From Salipiger bermudensis HTCC2601 (lineage in GTDB: Bacteria; Pseudomonadota; Alphaproteobacteria; Rhodobacterales; Rhodobacteraceae): a stretch of DNA of 64,000 nt. The notes beneath the pieces are model-generated. The model was not told the DNA's origin, did no database searches, and saw only the letters and a list, made by a program, of their open reading frames with translations. Positions 16,299-24,995 of the stretch are shown piece by piece. Where the stretch lies: the NCBI RefSeq assembly GCF_000153725.1, contig NZ_DS022277.1, positions 157,342 through 221,341 on the forward strand. Reading direction: 5' to 3'. Every line of letters begins with the position of its first letter. Position 1 is the first letter of the stretch. Both the position numbers and the translations under genes were made by a program.

Positions 16299-17279
16299 AT
16301 GACCCATGAACTTCAAGGTCCGGAACAGGACCGCGCGGCGCTTCTGGCGTTGATCGACAGGCTTGCGGCGGCATGGTCCGGCGACAGCCCGGGCGCGCCC
16401 TCCTGGCTGGACCCCGAAGCCCGGCTGGACAGCAACCTTCACGGGCAGCTCGGCGGCGCGCAGGACATCCAGAACGCGCTTGCCGCGGACGGTCGGCAGG
16501 GTGCCTGCACCATCCGCACCAGCAACCGCTACGCCGCCGCCCACGGCGATGAGGGCGTGGCCAGCTTCTATGCCTATGGGCTGTTGCAGAACCGCAGCGA
16601 CGCCCAGCAGGCGCTGCTCTTCGGCGCGACCGTGGTGCTGCGCGCGACGCGCACCGAAGGCGACTGGCAGGTGAGCCATGTCCGGATCTCAAGCAGCTGG
16701 ATGCGTGGCAGCGACCGGCTTGCCGTGCACTGGCTCTTGCCGCCCAGCGATGCGGGCTGGCAGGTGGGCGACCCGCCCCCTGTTCTGGTCAGCGAACTGC
16801 ATTCCCCGTGGGCGTTGCAGCCCATCGGCACGCCGCCAAGCGATCTCTTCGATGCGATTTCCGAGCTTTACAGCCGCTATTCCTTTGCCATCGACCAGGG
16901 CGACATCACCCTGCTGATCGGCAGCTACACGGACGACGTCGCGGGCGGTTTTGCCCCGATGGGCCAGTACGAAGGGCGCCACGCCGTCATCGGCCAGCTG
17001 CGCAGCTTCCGGCGGCACTGGCCGTGGATGCAGCACTTCGCCGAGCTTGTCCGGGTCGAGGCCGATCCCGATGGGCGGCACGCCAATGCCATCGTCGGCC
17101 GGATCGTGCCCGAACAACCGATGACCCCGGAAGGCAAACCGCTTTACGGCGCGCATTACCAGCTGCGTGCGCGGCGCGAAGAGGACGGCCAGTGGCGATT
17201 CTGCTGGACGGATTACCGCCCCGGCTGGTTCGACACCGACAGCATTCCCGAATTCGACATCGGCCACAGCACCGCCTGA
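16299..17279 (+). CDS. Tandem NTF2-like domain protein
   Basis: A 326-residue protein made of two NTF2/SnoaL-type domains, about residues 5-165 and 180-320. Each begins with a helix (DRAALLALIDRLAAAWSGD; DLFDAISELYSRYSFAIDQGD), runs through a sheet and ends in a Trp-containing strand (GDWQVSHVRISSSW; GQWRFCWTDYRPGW). Tandem fusion suggests an internal pseudo-dimer, since single NTF2-like proteins usually dimerise. It sits 3 bp after one LLM gene and 62 bp before another, so it may shape or hydrate the oxygenase product. No catalytic residue can be named with confidence. Confidence 0.75.
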   Translation: MTHELQGPEQDRAALLALIDRLAAAWSGDSPGAPSWLDPEARLDSNLHGQLGGAQDIQNALAADGRQGACTIRTSNRYAAAHGDEGVASFYAYGLLQNRSDAQQALLFGATVVLRATRTEGDWQVSHVRISSSWMRGSDRLAVHWLLPPSDAGWQVGDPPPVLVSELHSPWALQPIGTPPSDLFDAISELYSRYSFAIDQGDITLLIGSYTDDVAGGFAPMGQYEGRHAVIGQLRSFRRHWPWMQHFAELVRVEADPDGRHANAIVGRIVPEQPMTPEGKPLYGAHYQLRARREEDGQWRFCWTDYRPGWFDTDSIPEFDIGHSTA

Positions 17280-17341
17280 CCGGCCCGTTCCGCCATCGCC
17301 CGCGCAACGCGGGCAACCCACTCTTGTCAAAAGGATATCCC

Positions 17342-18361
17342 ATGCGACTGAGCATCCTTGATTACGTTCCCGTCGACGAAGGCCTTGAGGCGCAGGACGC
17401 GCTGGCCGCCTCGCTGCGCCTTGCACAGACCGCCGATGCAGCCGGCCTTCATCGCTACTGGTTTTCTGAGCACCACGGCATGCCCGCCATGGTCAGCAGC
17501 GCGCCCGAGCTGATGATGGCACGCACTGCTGCCGCCACCGACACGATCCGCCTTGGCTCGGGCGGTGTGCTGCTGCCGAACCACAGCAGTTACAAGATTG
17601 CCGGGAACTTCCAGTTGCTGGAAGGCATGTTCCCGGACCGGATCGACCTTGGGCTGGGGCGCGCTCCGGGCGCCGACCAGCGCGTCACCGCCGCGCTCAA
17701 CGAAGAGAAGACGAGCCAGCTGCCCTACGGCCAGAAGCTCGGCGATCTGCTGGGCTTCCTGAGCGGGCAACACCCGTCCCAGAGCCGGCATGCCGGGATG
17801 CAGGCCCTGCCGCGCACGGCCCGCATTCCGCAGACCTTCGTGCTGGGCGCCTCCGGATCCACGGCAGGGGTCGCGGCGCAGGCCGGGCTTGGCTTCACCT
17901 TTGCGCATTTCATCAATCCCGGCCCGCAGGGCGCTGAAGCGGCTGCCGCCTACCGGTCGGCCTTCCAGCCCACCGTCTTCGGCGACAAACCGTCTGTCGT
18001 CGTCGCGGTCTTTGCCGCCGTGGGTGAAACCGACGCCGAAGCAAAGCAGTTCGCCGACACCTTCCACCTGTGGCTGTCGCATGCCGAGAGCGCGCAGCCC
18101 TTCGACCGGCTTCCGTCGCTCGAGACCACGCGCAACCACGACTGGAGCATTCAGGAACGGATGGTGCGGCAGCGCAACGAAGGCCGCCTGATCTACGGCA
18201 CGGCGGAGAGCGTCGCATCGCAGCTGCGGGAACTGGGCCAGGCCTATGGCACCGACGAGGTCATGGTGAACCTGATGATGCCGGGGGAAGCCGCGCGCCA
18301 GACCGCCCTGACCAGCCTCGCGCAGGCGCTCGAGGTCACCCCGCAGGCAATCCCCGCCTGA
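17342..18361 (+). CDS. Luciferase-like (LLM) flavin oxidoreductase, group 1 (MsnO8-like)
   Basis: A 339-residue LLM-family enzyme. The N-terminal LSILDYVPVDEG, then YWFSEHHGMPAMVSSAPELM, RLGSGGVLLPNHSSYKIA and DLGLGRAPGADQ are the hallmarks of the group-1 luciferase-like proteins. The EHH pair belongs to the flavin/substrate pocket. ATG 17342 follows AAAGGATATCCC, a good site. Third gene of the LLM-NTF2-LLM-NTF2 series; probably FMNH2-dependent. Confidence 0.92.
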   Translation: MRLSILDYVPVDEGLEAQDALAASLRLAQTADAAGLHRYWFSEHHGMPAMVSSAPELMMARTAAATDTIRLGSGGVLLPNHSSYKIAGNFQLLEGMFPDRIDLGLGRAPGADQRVTAALNEEKTSQLPYGQKLGDLLGFLSGQHPSQSRHAGMQALPRTARIPQTFVLGASGSTAGVAAQAGLGFTFAHFINPGPQGAEAAAAYRSAFQPTVFGDKPSVVVAVFAAVGETDAEAKQFADTFHLWLSHAESAQPFDRLPSLETTRNHDWSIQERMVRQRNEGRLIYGTAESVASQLRELGQAYGTDEVMVNLMMPGEAARQTALTSLAQALEVTPQAIPA

Positions 18362-18441
18362 TCCCCGCGCACAGCACCTCTCAGAAACATGTGCCCCGGC
18401 CAGTCGCAGGCCGGGGCGGCTTCCATTTCAAAGGGTCCGGC

Positions 18442-19149
18442 ATGACATCCTCCTCCGACCAGCTGCGCGCGCAGCATGACGCCCTGCACCTTGCCTACCG
18501 CTGGTTCGCCTTTTTCGAAGCACCGGGCAGCGCCCTCGCGCCGCATCTTGAGATCTTTGATCCGCAGGTCAGGCTGAGCGGCCATCAGGGGCGCCACCTG
18601 TTCGCCGATGACCGCGACAGCCTTGCCGCATGGTTCGCCACGGTGCCGGGCGAGCGCAGTTCGCACCACATCCTGCATGCGGCATTCGAACCCGCCCCCC
18701 AGGGGACGTTACGGCTGAACATGCTCGTCGCCTACCAGGCGATGCGCCCGACAGGCATTCAGGGCGCCATCATCCGCTACGAGACCGAGCTGTCGCATGG
18801 GCCCGACGGCGCGCGGTTCCTCTCGCTCGACAAGACACCAATCCTGCCCGACACGCAGGCACATTTTGCGCCATCCTGGGCTGCGAACCGCGTTCTGGCG
18901 CTGGCCCATGCAGCCCTGGCCGAGCTGCCCGAGAGCGATGCGCGCCTGCGCGAGGCGCTCGGGGCGTCGACGTCGCAGCTACAGGTGCAGGCCAACGTGC
19001 CCGAGGGCAGCCTGCGCTACCACGCCCTGCTGAGCGCCGCCGGCACGGAGGCAGCAGGCGGTTGCCACCTGCTGCTGGATCTCGAGGATGATGCCTCGGC
19101 GCCGCTGCCTGCCCTGTCCCGCATCGTTCAGGCAGAACGGTCCTCGTAG
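18442..19149 (+). CDS. NTF2-like protein, last gene of LLM operon
   Basis: A 235-residue protein. Residues 5-140 resemble an NTF2-like domain (an initial helix YRWFAFFEAPGS, an SSHHILHAAFE strand and a long mixed sheet). The C-terminal 90 residues have no recognised domain. ATG 18442 follows AAGGG with a 6-nt spacer. It lies 80 bp after the LLM gene. Its role is inferred only from being the third NTF2-like domain in this operon. Confidence 0.65.
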   Translation: MTSSSDQLRAQHDALHLAYRWFAFFEAPGSALAPHLEIFDPQVRLSGHQGRHLFADDRDSLAAWFATVPGERSSHHILHAAFEPAPQGTLRLNMLVAYQAMRPTGIQGAIIRYETELSHGPDGARFLSLDKTPILPDTQAHFAPSWAANRVLALAHAALAELPESDARLREALGASTSQLQVQANVPEGSLRYHALLSAAGTEAAGGCHLLLDLEDDASAPLPALSRIVQAERSS

Positions 19150-19327
19150 CATTCTCTGGCGTGATCCTGTTTGGACCGGCGGGTGTCTGTGCACGGCCGG
19201 CAGAAAGCAGCTACGGGGCAGGCCCACTCCTCGCCCTTTCTGCCCGAGGTGCTTTCCCCATTTCCAGCTCCTCGGCGCATGGAAAGAAAGCAAAGCGTCG
19301 GCAATTCCTGAGGCAGATCAGAAACGC

Positions 19328-19353
19328 GGGGCGCCCCATTGCGGAGGCGCCCC
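19328..19353. terminator. Strong hairpin after pao operon
   Basis: GGGGCGCC (19328-19335) pairs with GGCGCCCC (19346-19353) around a 10-nt loop. It is 22 bp beyond the paoC stop, and on the minus strand it is followed by GCGTTTCT. It also lies downstream of the plus-strand LLM operon, so it is probably bidirectional. Confidence 0.6.
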
Positions 19354-19374
19354 GTCGAAAGCGTGTTGGCCGGC

Positions 19375-21555
19375 TCAGATCGCCGGAAGGCGGTCGATGA
19401 ACTTGTCCATGGTCAGCGGGTAGTCGCGGACCCGGACTCCGGTGGCGTTGTAGACGCCGTTGGCGATGGCCGCCGCCACCCCGCAGAGACCCAGCTCGCC
19501 CACGCCCTTGGCCTTGAGCGGCGTTGCCACCCCATCGAGCGTGTCGAGGAAGATCACGTCCTGCTCGGGGATGTCCGCGTGCACCGCGACCTCGTAATTG
19601 GCCATGTCGTGGTTGGCAAAGAAGCCCCGGCCACGATCAAGCGCCATGTCCTCAGAGAGCGCCGCGCCGACGCCCATCACCATGCCACCGATGACCTGGC
19701 TGCGCGCGGTGATCGGGTTGATGATCCGCCCCGCGTCGCAGACCGCCAGCATCCGCCGCACCCGGGTCTCGCCGGTATAGGCATGCACACCCACCTCGAC
19801 GAAATGCGCGCCGAAGGTGCCCATGGCATAGCCCTGCTGGAAGTCGCCCCACTGGATCGCGTCCTCGGCCGAGACCTCCTCGTTGATCTCAGAGAGCGCC
19901 ATGTCGGTGTCGCCACCGGTGACTCGACCGCCGTTGAACGACGCCTCATCGATGCCGAGATTGCCGGCGATCTTCTCGCGCAGTGCCATGCAGGCGGCAT
20001 AGACGCCCGAGGTCGAGCTCGGGGCGCCGAACTGGCCGCCGGAACCGGACGAGACCGGGTAGGCACTGTTGGCCATGCGCATCTCGACGTCGGCCACGTC
20101 CATGCCCATGGTCTCGGCGGCGGTCTGCGCGAGGATGGTGTAGGAGCCGGTGCCGATGTCGGTCATGTCGGTCTCGATGATCAGCTTGCCGCCATCGAGG
20201 ATCGCCCGCGCGCCCGAGGGCAACACGAGCGCGCCGCGATAGGCCCCGGCCACGCCGTGGCCGATCAGCCAGTCACCGTCGCGCTGACCACCGGGAGTGG
20301 TGTTGCGCTCGGACCAGCCGAAGGCCTCGGCGCCCCGCTCGAGACATTCCACGAAATGTCGGTCGCTGAAGGGAATGTCGGGGTTGGCGGGGTCGACCTG
20401 CGTGTCGTTGACAATGCGAAACTGCACCGGGTCCATGTCGAGCGCCTCGGCCATCTCGTCCATGGCAATCTCGAGCGCCATCAGGCCTGACGCCTCGCCC
20501 GGAGCGCGCATGTCGGCGGTCTCGGGCAGCGGCATGTCGACCACGTGGTTCTTCACGCGGCGGCTGTCGCCGGCATAGAAGATCGGGGTCTGCGCGGTGG
20601 CGTTCTCGCCACGCCCACCGGGCAGGCAGTAGGCCGCGGCCTCGTGCCAGATGCCGGTGAGGTGACCATCCGCATTGGCAGCGAGACGAATGCGCTGCAC
20701 GGTGGCCGAGCGATGGGTGGTGTTGTTCATCACCATCGGGCGCGGCAGCGCGAGCTTCACCGGCACACCAGCGGCGCGCGAGCCGAGCGCCGCCAGAACC
20801 GCGTCGGCGCGCAGCCAGAGCTTGGCGCCGAACCCGCCGCCCACGTAGGGGCTCTCGACGCGGATGCGGTCCTGGTCGATGCCGAAGGTGGTGGCGATCG
20901 ACTGGTGGTTCCAGTTGATCATCTGGTTCGAGGTCCAGACCGTCATGTTCTCGCCGTCGGACCAGTCGACGGTGGAGCTGTGCGGCTCCATCATCGTGTG
21001 GCTCTCACCGGGCGTGTGATACATCTGGTCGATGACCTGTGCAGCATCGCGGAAGGCAGCGCCGACATCGCCCACCAGCGTGTCGGGCTCGCCGGTGCCC
21101 TGAACCCGCTCAAAGGCCGCGTCGAGGTCGAGGTCGGCGGGTGTGCCCTCCTCGTAATCGACCTCGATCATCGCACTCGCGGCGCGCGCCTGCTCGAACG
21201 TGTCGGCCACGATCACGGCGATGGCCTGATGATAGTGCTGCACCTCGTCGCCGCCGAACAGGCGGGCGACGTTGTTCATGCCCTTCTCGAGCGGGTCTAC
21301 CTCGAGTGTGGTCACCACCGCCCGCACGCCCGGCGCGCTGCGCGCAGCCTCGGCGTCCATGCGGGTGATGCGGCCATGTCCGATGGCGGCCCCGAGCGGG
21401 TAACCGTAGAGCGCATCGGGCGCCGCGTCGTTGCGCTCATAGGCGTAGGGCGCGGTGCCGGTGACCTTGAGCGGGCCGTCGATGCGCTGCATCGGCTTGC
21501 CCACGACCTTGGCGTCGTCGAAGAGATTGCTGTCGACCGGTTGGTTGAATTCCAT
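19375..21555 (-). CDS. paoC: Molybdenum aldehyde oxidoreductase, large subunit (PaoC-like)
   Basis: The 726-residue molybdopterin-binding subunit of the xanthine-oxidase family. The substrate-loop GGGFGAK, the RAPGEASG block and the catalytic base Glu687 (GVGELG near the C-terminus) are all present. Length matches E. coli PaoC (about 730). It would oxidise aldehydes to acids in a heterotrimer with the two upstream products. Start ATG 21555 is 1 nt after the paoB stop. PaoC proteins usually need a dedicated XdhC-like chaperone (PaoD), which is not found next to this operon. Confidence 0.92.
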   Translation of the reverse strand: MEFNQPVDSNLFDDAKVVGKPMQRIDGPLKVTGTAPYAYERNDAAPDALYGYPLGAAIGHGRITRMDAEAARSAPGVRAVVTTLEVDPLEKGMNNVARLFGGDEVQHYHQAIAVIVADTFEQARAASAMIEVDYEEGTPADLDLDAAFERVQGTGEPDTLVGDVGAAFRDAAQVIDQMYHTPGESHTMMEPHSSTVDWSDGENMTVWTSNQMINWNHQSIATTFGIDQDRIRVESPYVGGGFGAKLWLRADAVLAALGSRAAGVPVKLALPRPMVMNNTTHRSATVQRIRLAANADGHLTGIWHEAAAYCLPGGRGENATAQTPIFYAGDSRRVKNHVVDMPLPETADMRAPGEASGLMALEIAMDEMAEALDMDPVQFRIVNDTQVDPANPDIPFSDRHFVECLERGAEAFGWSERNTTPGGQRDGDWLIGHGVAGAYRGALVLPSGARAILDGGKLIIETDMTDIGTGSYTILAQTAAETMGMDVADVEMRMANSAYPVSSGSGGQFGAPSSTSGVYAACMALREKIAGNLGIDEASFNGGRVTGGDTDMALSEINEEVSAEDAIQWGDFQQGYAMGTFGAHFVEVGVHAYTGETRVRRMLAVCDAGRIINPITARSQVIGGMVMGVGAALSEDMALDRGRGFFANHDMANYEVAVHADIPEQDVIFLDTLDGVATPLKAKGVGELGLCGVAAAIANGVYNATGVRVRDYPLTMDKFIDRLPAI

Positions 21556-21556
21556 C

Positions 21557-22507
21557 TCAGGCCTCCTTCAGCATGGCGGCGAGCGTGCGCTCGGCAAGGG
21601 TGATCTTGAAGGCGTTCTCCTCGGTGGGACGGGCGCCATCGAGCAGCACCGACATCACCGCAGAGGCGCCGTTGGGCAGCTCCGCATCCGCAGCGTCCGA
21701 GCGCCACGGTTTCGGCGCGACGCCGCCAAGCGCCACGCGGCCAGAGCCGTCGGCCTGACGGACCAGCGCCACCGAAACCAGCGCGAAGGCATAGGAAGCG
21801 CGGTCGCGGACCTTGTGATACTCCTGCGTACCGCCCACCGGCGCGGGCAGCCGCACATGGGTGATCAGCTCCCCCGGCATCAGCGCGGTCTCGTCCTCGG
21901 GGGTGTCGCCCGGCAGCAGGTGGAACTCCTCGAGCGGGATCTCGCGGGTCATACCGGCGGGCGTCACCGTCTCGACCACCGCGTCGAGCGCGCGCATCGC
22001 CACCGCCATGTCGGACGGATGTGTCGCGATGCAGGCATCCGAGGTGCCGATGACGCCGAGCTGACGCGAAAACGCGCCTTCGGTCAGCGCGCCACACCCC
22101 GAGCCGGGCGCGCGCTTGTTGCAGGGCATGTTGGTGTCGTAGAAATACGGACACCGGGTGCGCTGCAGCAGGTTGCCGCCCGTGGTCGCCTTATTGCGCA
22201 GCTGGCCTGTTGCACCGGCGGCGATGGCCCGGGTCAGCAGCGGATAGTCGCGGCGGATGCGGCTGTCAGCCGAGAGCGCGGTGTTGGTGACGAGCGTGCC
22301 GACGCGCAGGCCGCCCTCCTCGGTCTCGCTGATCTCGTCAAGCCCGAGCCCGTTCACGTCGATCACGTGTAGGGGGGTCTCGATCTCAAGCTTCATCAGG
22401 TCGAGAAGATTGGTGCCCCCGGCGAGGAACTTGGCACCCTCGACCTCGGCGGCACGCGCCGCGGCAGCGGCGGGATCGGCGGGTTTTTCGTAGGAAAAGG
22501 CCCTCAT
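21557..22507 (-). CDS. paoB: Aldehyde oxidoreductase FAD subunit (PaoB-like)
   Basis: A 316-residue FAD subunit of the xanthine-oxidase family. FAD-binding motifs are [13 protein letters not shown] (27-39) and [15 protein letters not shown] (108-122). An insertion after it carries C119, C129 and C138 in the [16 protein letters not shown] pattern that in PaoB binds an extra 4Fe-4S cluster, which is absent from most family members. ATG 22507 overlaps the paoA stop (ATGA). Electrons flow from the Mo centre via the 2Fe-2S clusters to this FAD. Confidence 0.92.
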   Translation of the reverse strand: MRAFSYEKPADPAAAAARAAEVEGAKFLAGGTNLLDLMKLEIETPLHVIDVNGLGLDEISETEEGGLRVGTLVTNTALSADSRIRRDYPLLTRAIAAGATGQLRNKATTGGNLLQRTRCPYFYDTNMPCNKRAPGSGCGALTEGAFSRQLGVIGTSDACIATHPSDMAVAMRALDAVVETVTPAGMTREIPLEEFHLLPGDTPEDETALMPGELITHVRLPAPVGGTQEYHKVRDRASYAFALVSVALVRQADGSGRVALGGVAPKPWRSDAADAELPNGASAVMSVLLDGARPTEENAFKITLAERTLAAMLKEA

Positions 22508-23145
22508 GCGCTTTCCTCCGCAACTTGGGTGATGGCCGCGAGGATGTTGGCGTATGCGCCACAGCGGCAGATATTGCCCGACATGCGCTCGCGGATCTCG
22601 GCATCGGTGATGGCGATCTCGGCGGTCAGGTCGCCGGTCACGTGGGAGGGGATGCCGGCGCGGATCTCCTCGATGACCTTGCGGGCCGACTGGATCTGTC
22701 CCGGGGTGCAATAGCCGCACTGGAAGCCATCATGCTCGACGAAGGCCGCCTGCATCGGGTCCATGCTCTCGGGCTGGCCGATACCTTCGATGGTCTCGAC
22801 CTCGTCGCCGTCATGCATCACCGCGAGGCTCAGGCAGGAATTGATACGCTCGCCATTCACCGTGCAGGTGCAGGCGCCGCACTGGCCGTGATCGCAACCC
22901 TTCTTGGTGCCGGTCAGTTGCAGGTGCTCGCGCAGCGCGTCGAGCAGAGTGGTGCGGTTGTCGACGGTGAGCTCACGCTCTTCGCCATTGACCGAGAGCG
23001 TAACGGTCGTGGTCTCCGGGCCTGCGGTCGCCCCCGTGGACTGTGCCGCGGCACCGCCACGATTGACGGCAGAGAAGGCTGCGGCTGCGGCGGTTCCGGC
23101 CAGAAGGGTCCGGCGGCGCAGGCTGAAATCGATGGGTGGGCTCAT
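22504..23145 (-). CDS. paoA: Aldehyde oxidoreductase 2Fe-2S subunit with Tat signal (PaoA-like)
   Basis: A 213-residue subunit. The N-terminus [17 protein letters not shown] is a Tat signal, so the whole complex is exported folded to the periplasm. A plant-type 2Fe-2S domain follows ([12 protein letters not shown], with another Cys in INSCLS), then the alpha-helical 2Fe-2S domain ([10 protein letters not shown] and CRCGAY). ATG 23145 has AAGGAAC 7 nt upstream. It is the first gene of the operon; the 330-bp leader contains palindromic candidate operators. Confidence 0.93.
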   Translation of the reverse strand: MSPPIDFSLRRRTLLAGTAAAAAFSAVNRGGAAAQSTGATAGPETTTVTLSVNGEERELTVDNRTTLLDALREHLQLTGTKKGCDHGQCGACTCTVNGERINSCLSLAVMHDGDEVETIEGIGQPESMDPMQAAFVEHDGFQCGYCTPGQIQSARKVIEEIRAGIPSHVTGDLTAEIAITDAEIRERMSGNICRCGAYANILAAITQVAEESA

Positions 23146-23475
23146 AAGAGTTCCTTCCTCTCGCGTGGTCGGTCGGGGCGGGAGACAGCCGCGCCGGATG
23201 ATCGTGATGGGAGGAATGCTAGGGCTCGAAAGGGGAGAGCAAAGCAAATTGAGTCTCATGATGACAATCGATCGGGCTCATGAAACCAAATTGGTTTTCA
23301 GGCGTTTGTCATCGTTTGGAGCGACCGCGAAACTGCGTTGGTCGCACATGTCCTCAGGGACCCAAGGCCCTGTTCTTCCATGTCGGCAGCTGATCCGGAC
23401 GCCGTTCTTTTCCTGCAGCCTGAAGGCCTCTACCGAAAGGCCCGCGCCTTTCGCGCCAGCCGCAGCGTTCCGATC
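23146..23475. other. 330-bp leader of the pao operon, no gene
   Basis: No coding frame is credible. The segment holds the putative pao promoter. Visible structure: TCATGA palindromes at 23256-23261 and 23278-23283 (22 bp apart), the second overlapping an imperfect palindrome at 23281-23300 (TGAAACCAA, A, TTGGTTTTCA). These are candidate operators for an unidentified regulator. Confidence 0.5.
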
Positions 23476-23946
23476 TCAGCGGCGGCTCATGCCCGCGGCA
23501 TGCGCCAGCAGCAGGCTGCTTTCAGAGTTCACCACGCCCGGCACGCCTCGGATCTCGCGCAGGACGGTGTCGAAGGCCACGAGGCTGCCGGTACGGATGT
23601 CGACCACCAGATCCCACGCCCCGTTTGTCGACCAGATCGTGGTGACGCCGGGGATCTTCGCCAGTGCCCGGATCACCTGATGCGACATCTGCCCCTGAAG
23701 CTCGACCATGGTGATGGCGCGGACCTCGCCCTCGACATCGACATCGGTCTCGATGGTGAAGCGCCGGATGCGTCCCGAGCGCACCAGTTGGTCGAGCCGG
23801 GTCCGCACGGTGGTGCGGGACAGGCCGGTGATGTGGGCAAGCTCGGTCACGGACCGGCGGGCATCGTCCCGCAGCGCCGAGATGAGCGCCTGGTCGGACG
23901 CGGAGAGCGCCCCTGCAGCCTCTGCCGGAGTTTGATCATTTTGCAC
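23476..23946 (-). CDS. Lrp/AsnC-family regulator
   Basis: A 156-residue regulator: N-terminal HTH (DQALISALRDDARRSVTELAHITGLSRTTVRTRLDQLV) and a C-terminal RAM domain that binds amino acids and makes octamers. I chose GTG 23946 because GGAAAG precedes it by 6 nt and the length matches the family (about 150-160); the frame stays open further upstream through the intergenic region, giving an implausible Cys/Phe-rich tail. Divergent from arginase and ornithine cyclodeaminase, so it probably senses arginine or ornithine. Confidence 0.88.
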   Translation of the reverse strand: MQNDQTPAEAAGALSASDQALISALRDDARRSVTELAHITGLSRTTVRTRLDQLVRSGRIRRFTIETDVDVEGEVRAITMVELQGQMSHQVIRALAKIPGVTTIWSTNGAWDLVVDIRTGSLVAFDTVLREIRGVPGVVNSESSLLLAHAAGMSRR

Positions 23947-23990
23947 GATCAGCTTTCCAATTTGCGCAATCTGAGAGAACAATTGATCAT
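23932..23990. promoter_or_regulatory. Repeated TTGATCAT sites in Lrp-arginase gap
   Basis: TTGATCAT occurs at 23932-23939 (inside the first codons of the regulator) and at 23983-23990, 51 bp apart, about five helical turns. A TTGCGCAA palindrome lies between, at 23962-23969. Phased AT-rich repeats fit wrapping by an Lrp-type octamer. Confidence 0.4.
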
Positions 23991-24065
23991 CAAATCCGTC
24001 GAAAATGTCAACGCAACATGGGACAAGGCCCCAAAACCGGATCATTCGCGGAAAGGACAATCGAC

Positions 24066-24995
24066 ATGCCCGGAACCTGTGCCCTGCTCGGAGCCCCCAT
24101 CGAGACCGGCGCCTCGCAGCGCGGCTGCATCATGGGCCCGGCCAGCCTGCGCACCGCCGGCCTCGCCGAGGGTCTCGCCGGACTCGGCTGGGAGGTTTCG
24201 GACCGTGGTGATGTGAGCATCGCGCCGCAAGCTTCGCAGCCCCACGCCAATCCCGCCCTGCATCACCTCGCCGAGACCTCGGCCTGGATCGCCGCGCTGC
24301 ACGCTGCCGCCTATGATGCCGGCGCGGCCTGCGATCTGCCGATCTTCATGGGCGGCGATCACTCCATGGCCGCGGGCACCGTGCCCGCCATGGCGCGCCG
24401 CGCGCAGGAGGCGGGCCGTCCGCTCTTTGTCCTGTGGCTCGATGCTCACCCGGACCTGCACACGCTCGAGACCAGCGAAAGCGGCAACCTGCACGGCACG
24501 CCGGTGGCCTATTTCACCGGCCAGCCGGGCTGCGATGCCTACCCAACCCTGCCCGCGACGGTCGATCCGGCCAACATCTGCATGATGGGCATCCGCTCGG
24601 TCGACGCGGCCGAGCAGGTCCGCATCCGCGAGCTTGGCGTCGAGGTCCATGACATGCGCGCCATCGACGAGACCGGCGTGCTCGAACCGCTGCGCCGCTT
24701 CCTTGACCGTGTTCGCGAGGCGAACGGCATGCTGCACGTCTCCTTCGACGTGGATTTCCTCGACCCCGCCATCGCGCCCGCGGTCGGCACCACCGTCCCC
24801 GGCGGCGCCACCTTCCGCGAGGCGCACCTGATCATGGAGACGCTCTGCGACAGCGAGCTGGTGAGCTCGCTCGATCTGGTCGAGCTCAACCCCTTCCTCG
24901 ACGAACGCGGCAAGACCGCCAAGCTGATGTGCGACCTGACCGCGAGCCTGTTCGGCCGCCGCGTCATGGATCGGATGACCCGGAGTGCCTATTGA
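24066..24995 (+). CDS. rocF: Arginase
   Basis: A 309-residue ureohydrolase converting L-arginine to ornithine and urea. The Mn2+ ligands are visible: GGDHS (96-100), DAHPDLHT (126-133) and SFDVDFLDP (about 224-232). The substrate-binding Ser/Asn of LHGTP and the C-terminal VELNPFLD also match arginases rather than agmatinases. ATG 24066 has AAAGGAC upstream. It overlaps the ornithine cyclodeaminase gene by one base (TGATG), giving a two-step arginine-to-proline route. Confidence 0.93.
   Translation: MPGTCALLGAPIETGASQRGCIMGPASLRTAGLAEGLAGLGWEVSDRGDVSIAPQASQPHANPALHHLAETSAWIAALHAAAYDAGAACDLPIFMGGDHSMAAGTVPAMARRAQEAGRPLFVLWLDAHPDLHTLETSESGNLHGTPVAYFTGQPGCDAYPTLPATVDPANICMMGIRSVDAAEQVRIRELGVEVHDMRAIDETGVLEPLRRFLDRVREANGMLHVSFDVDFLDPAIAPAVGTTVPGGATFREAHLIMETLCDSELVSSLDLVELNPFLDERGKTAKLMCDLTASLFGRRVMDRMTRSAY

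Noticed and set aside
14970-16679. 569-codon minus-strand frame opposite the first LLM gene
   Set aside because: Shadow of the LLM and NTF2 genes; the composition is low-complexity Arg/Gly.
16808-17341. N-terminal extension of the second LLM gene
   Set aside because: The extra frame overlaps the tandem NTF2 gene; ATG 17342 has a good ribosome-binding site and the family-typical start.
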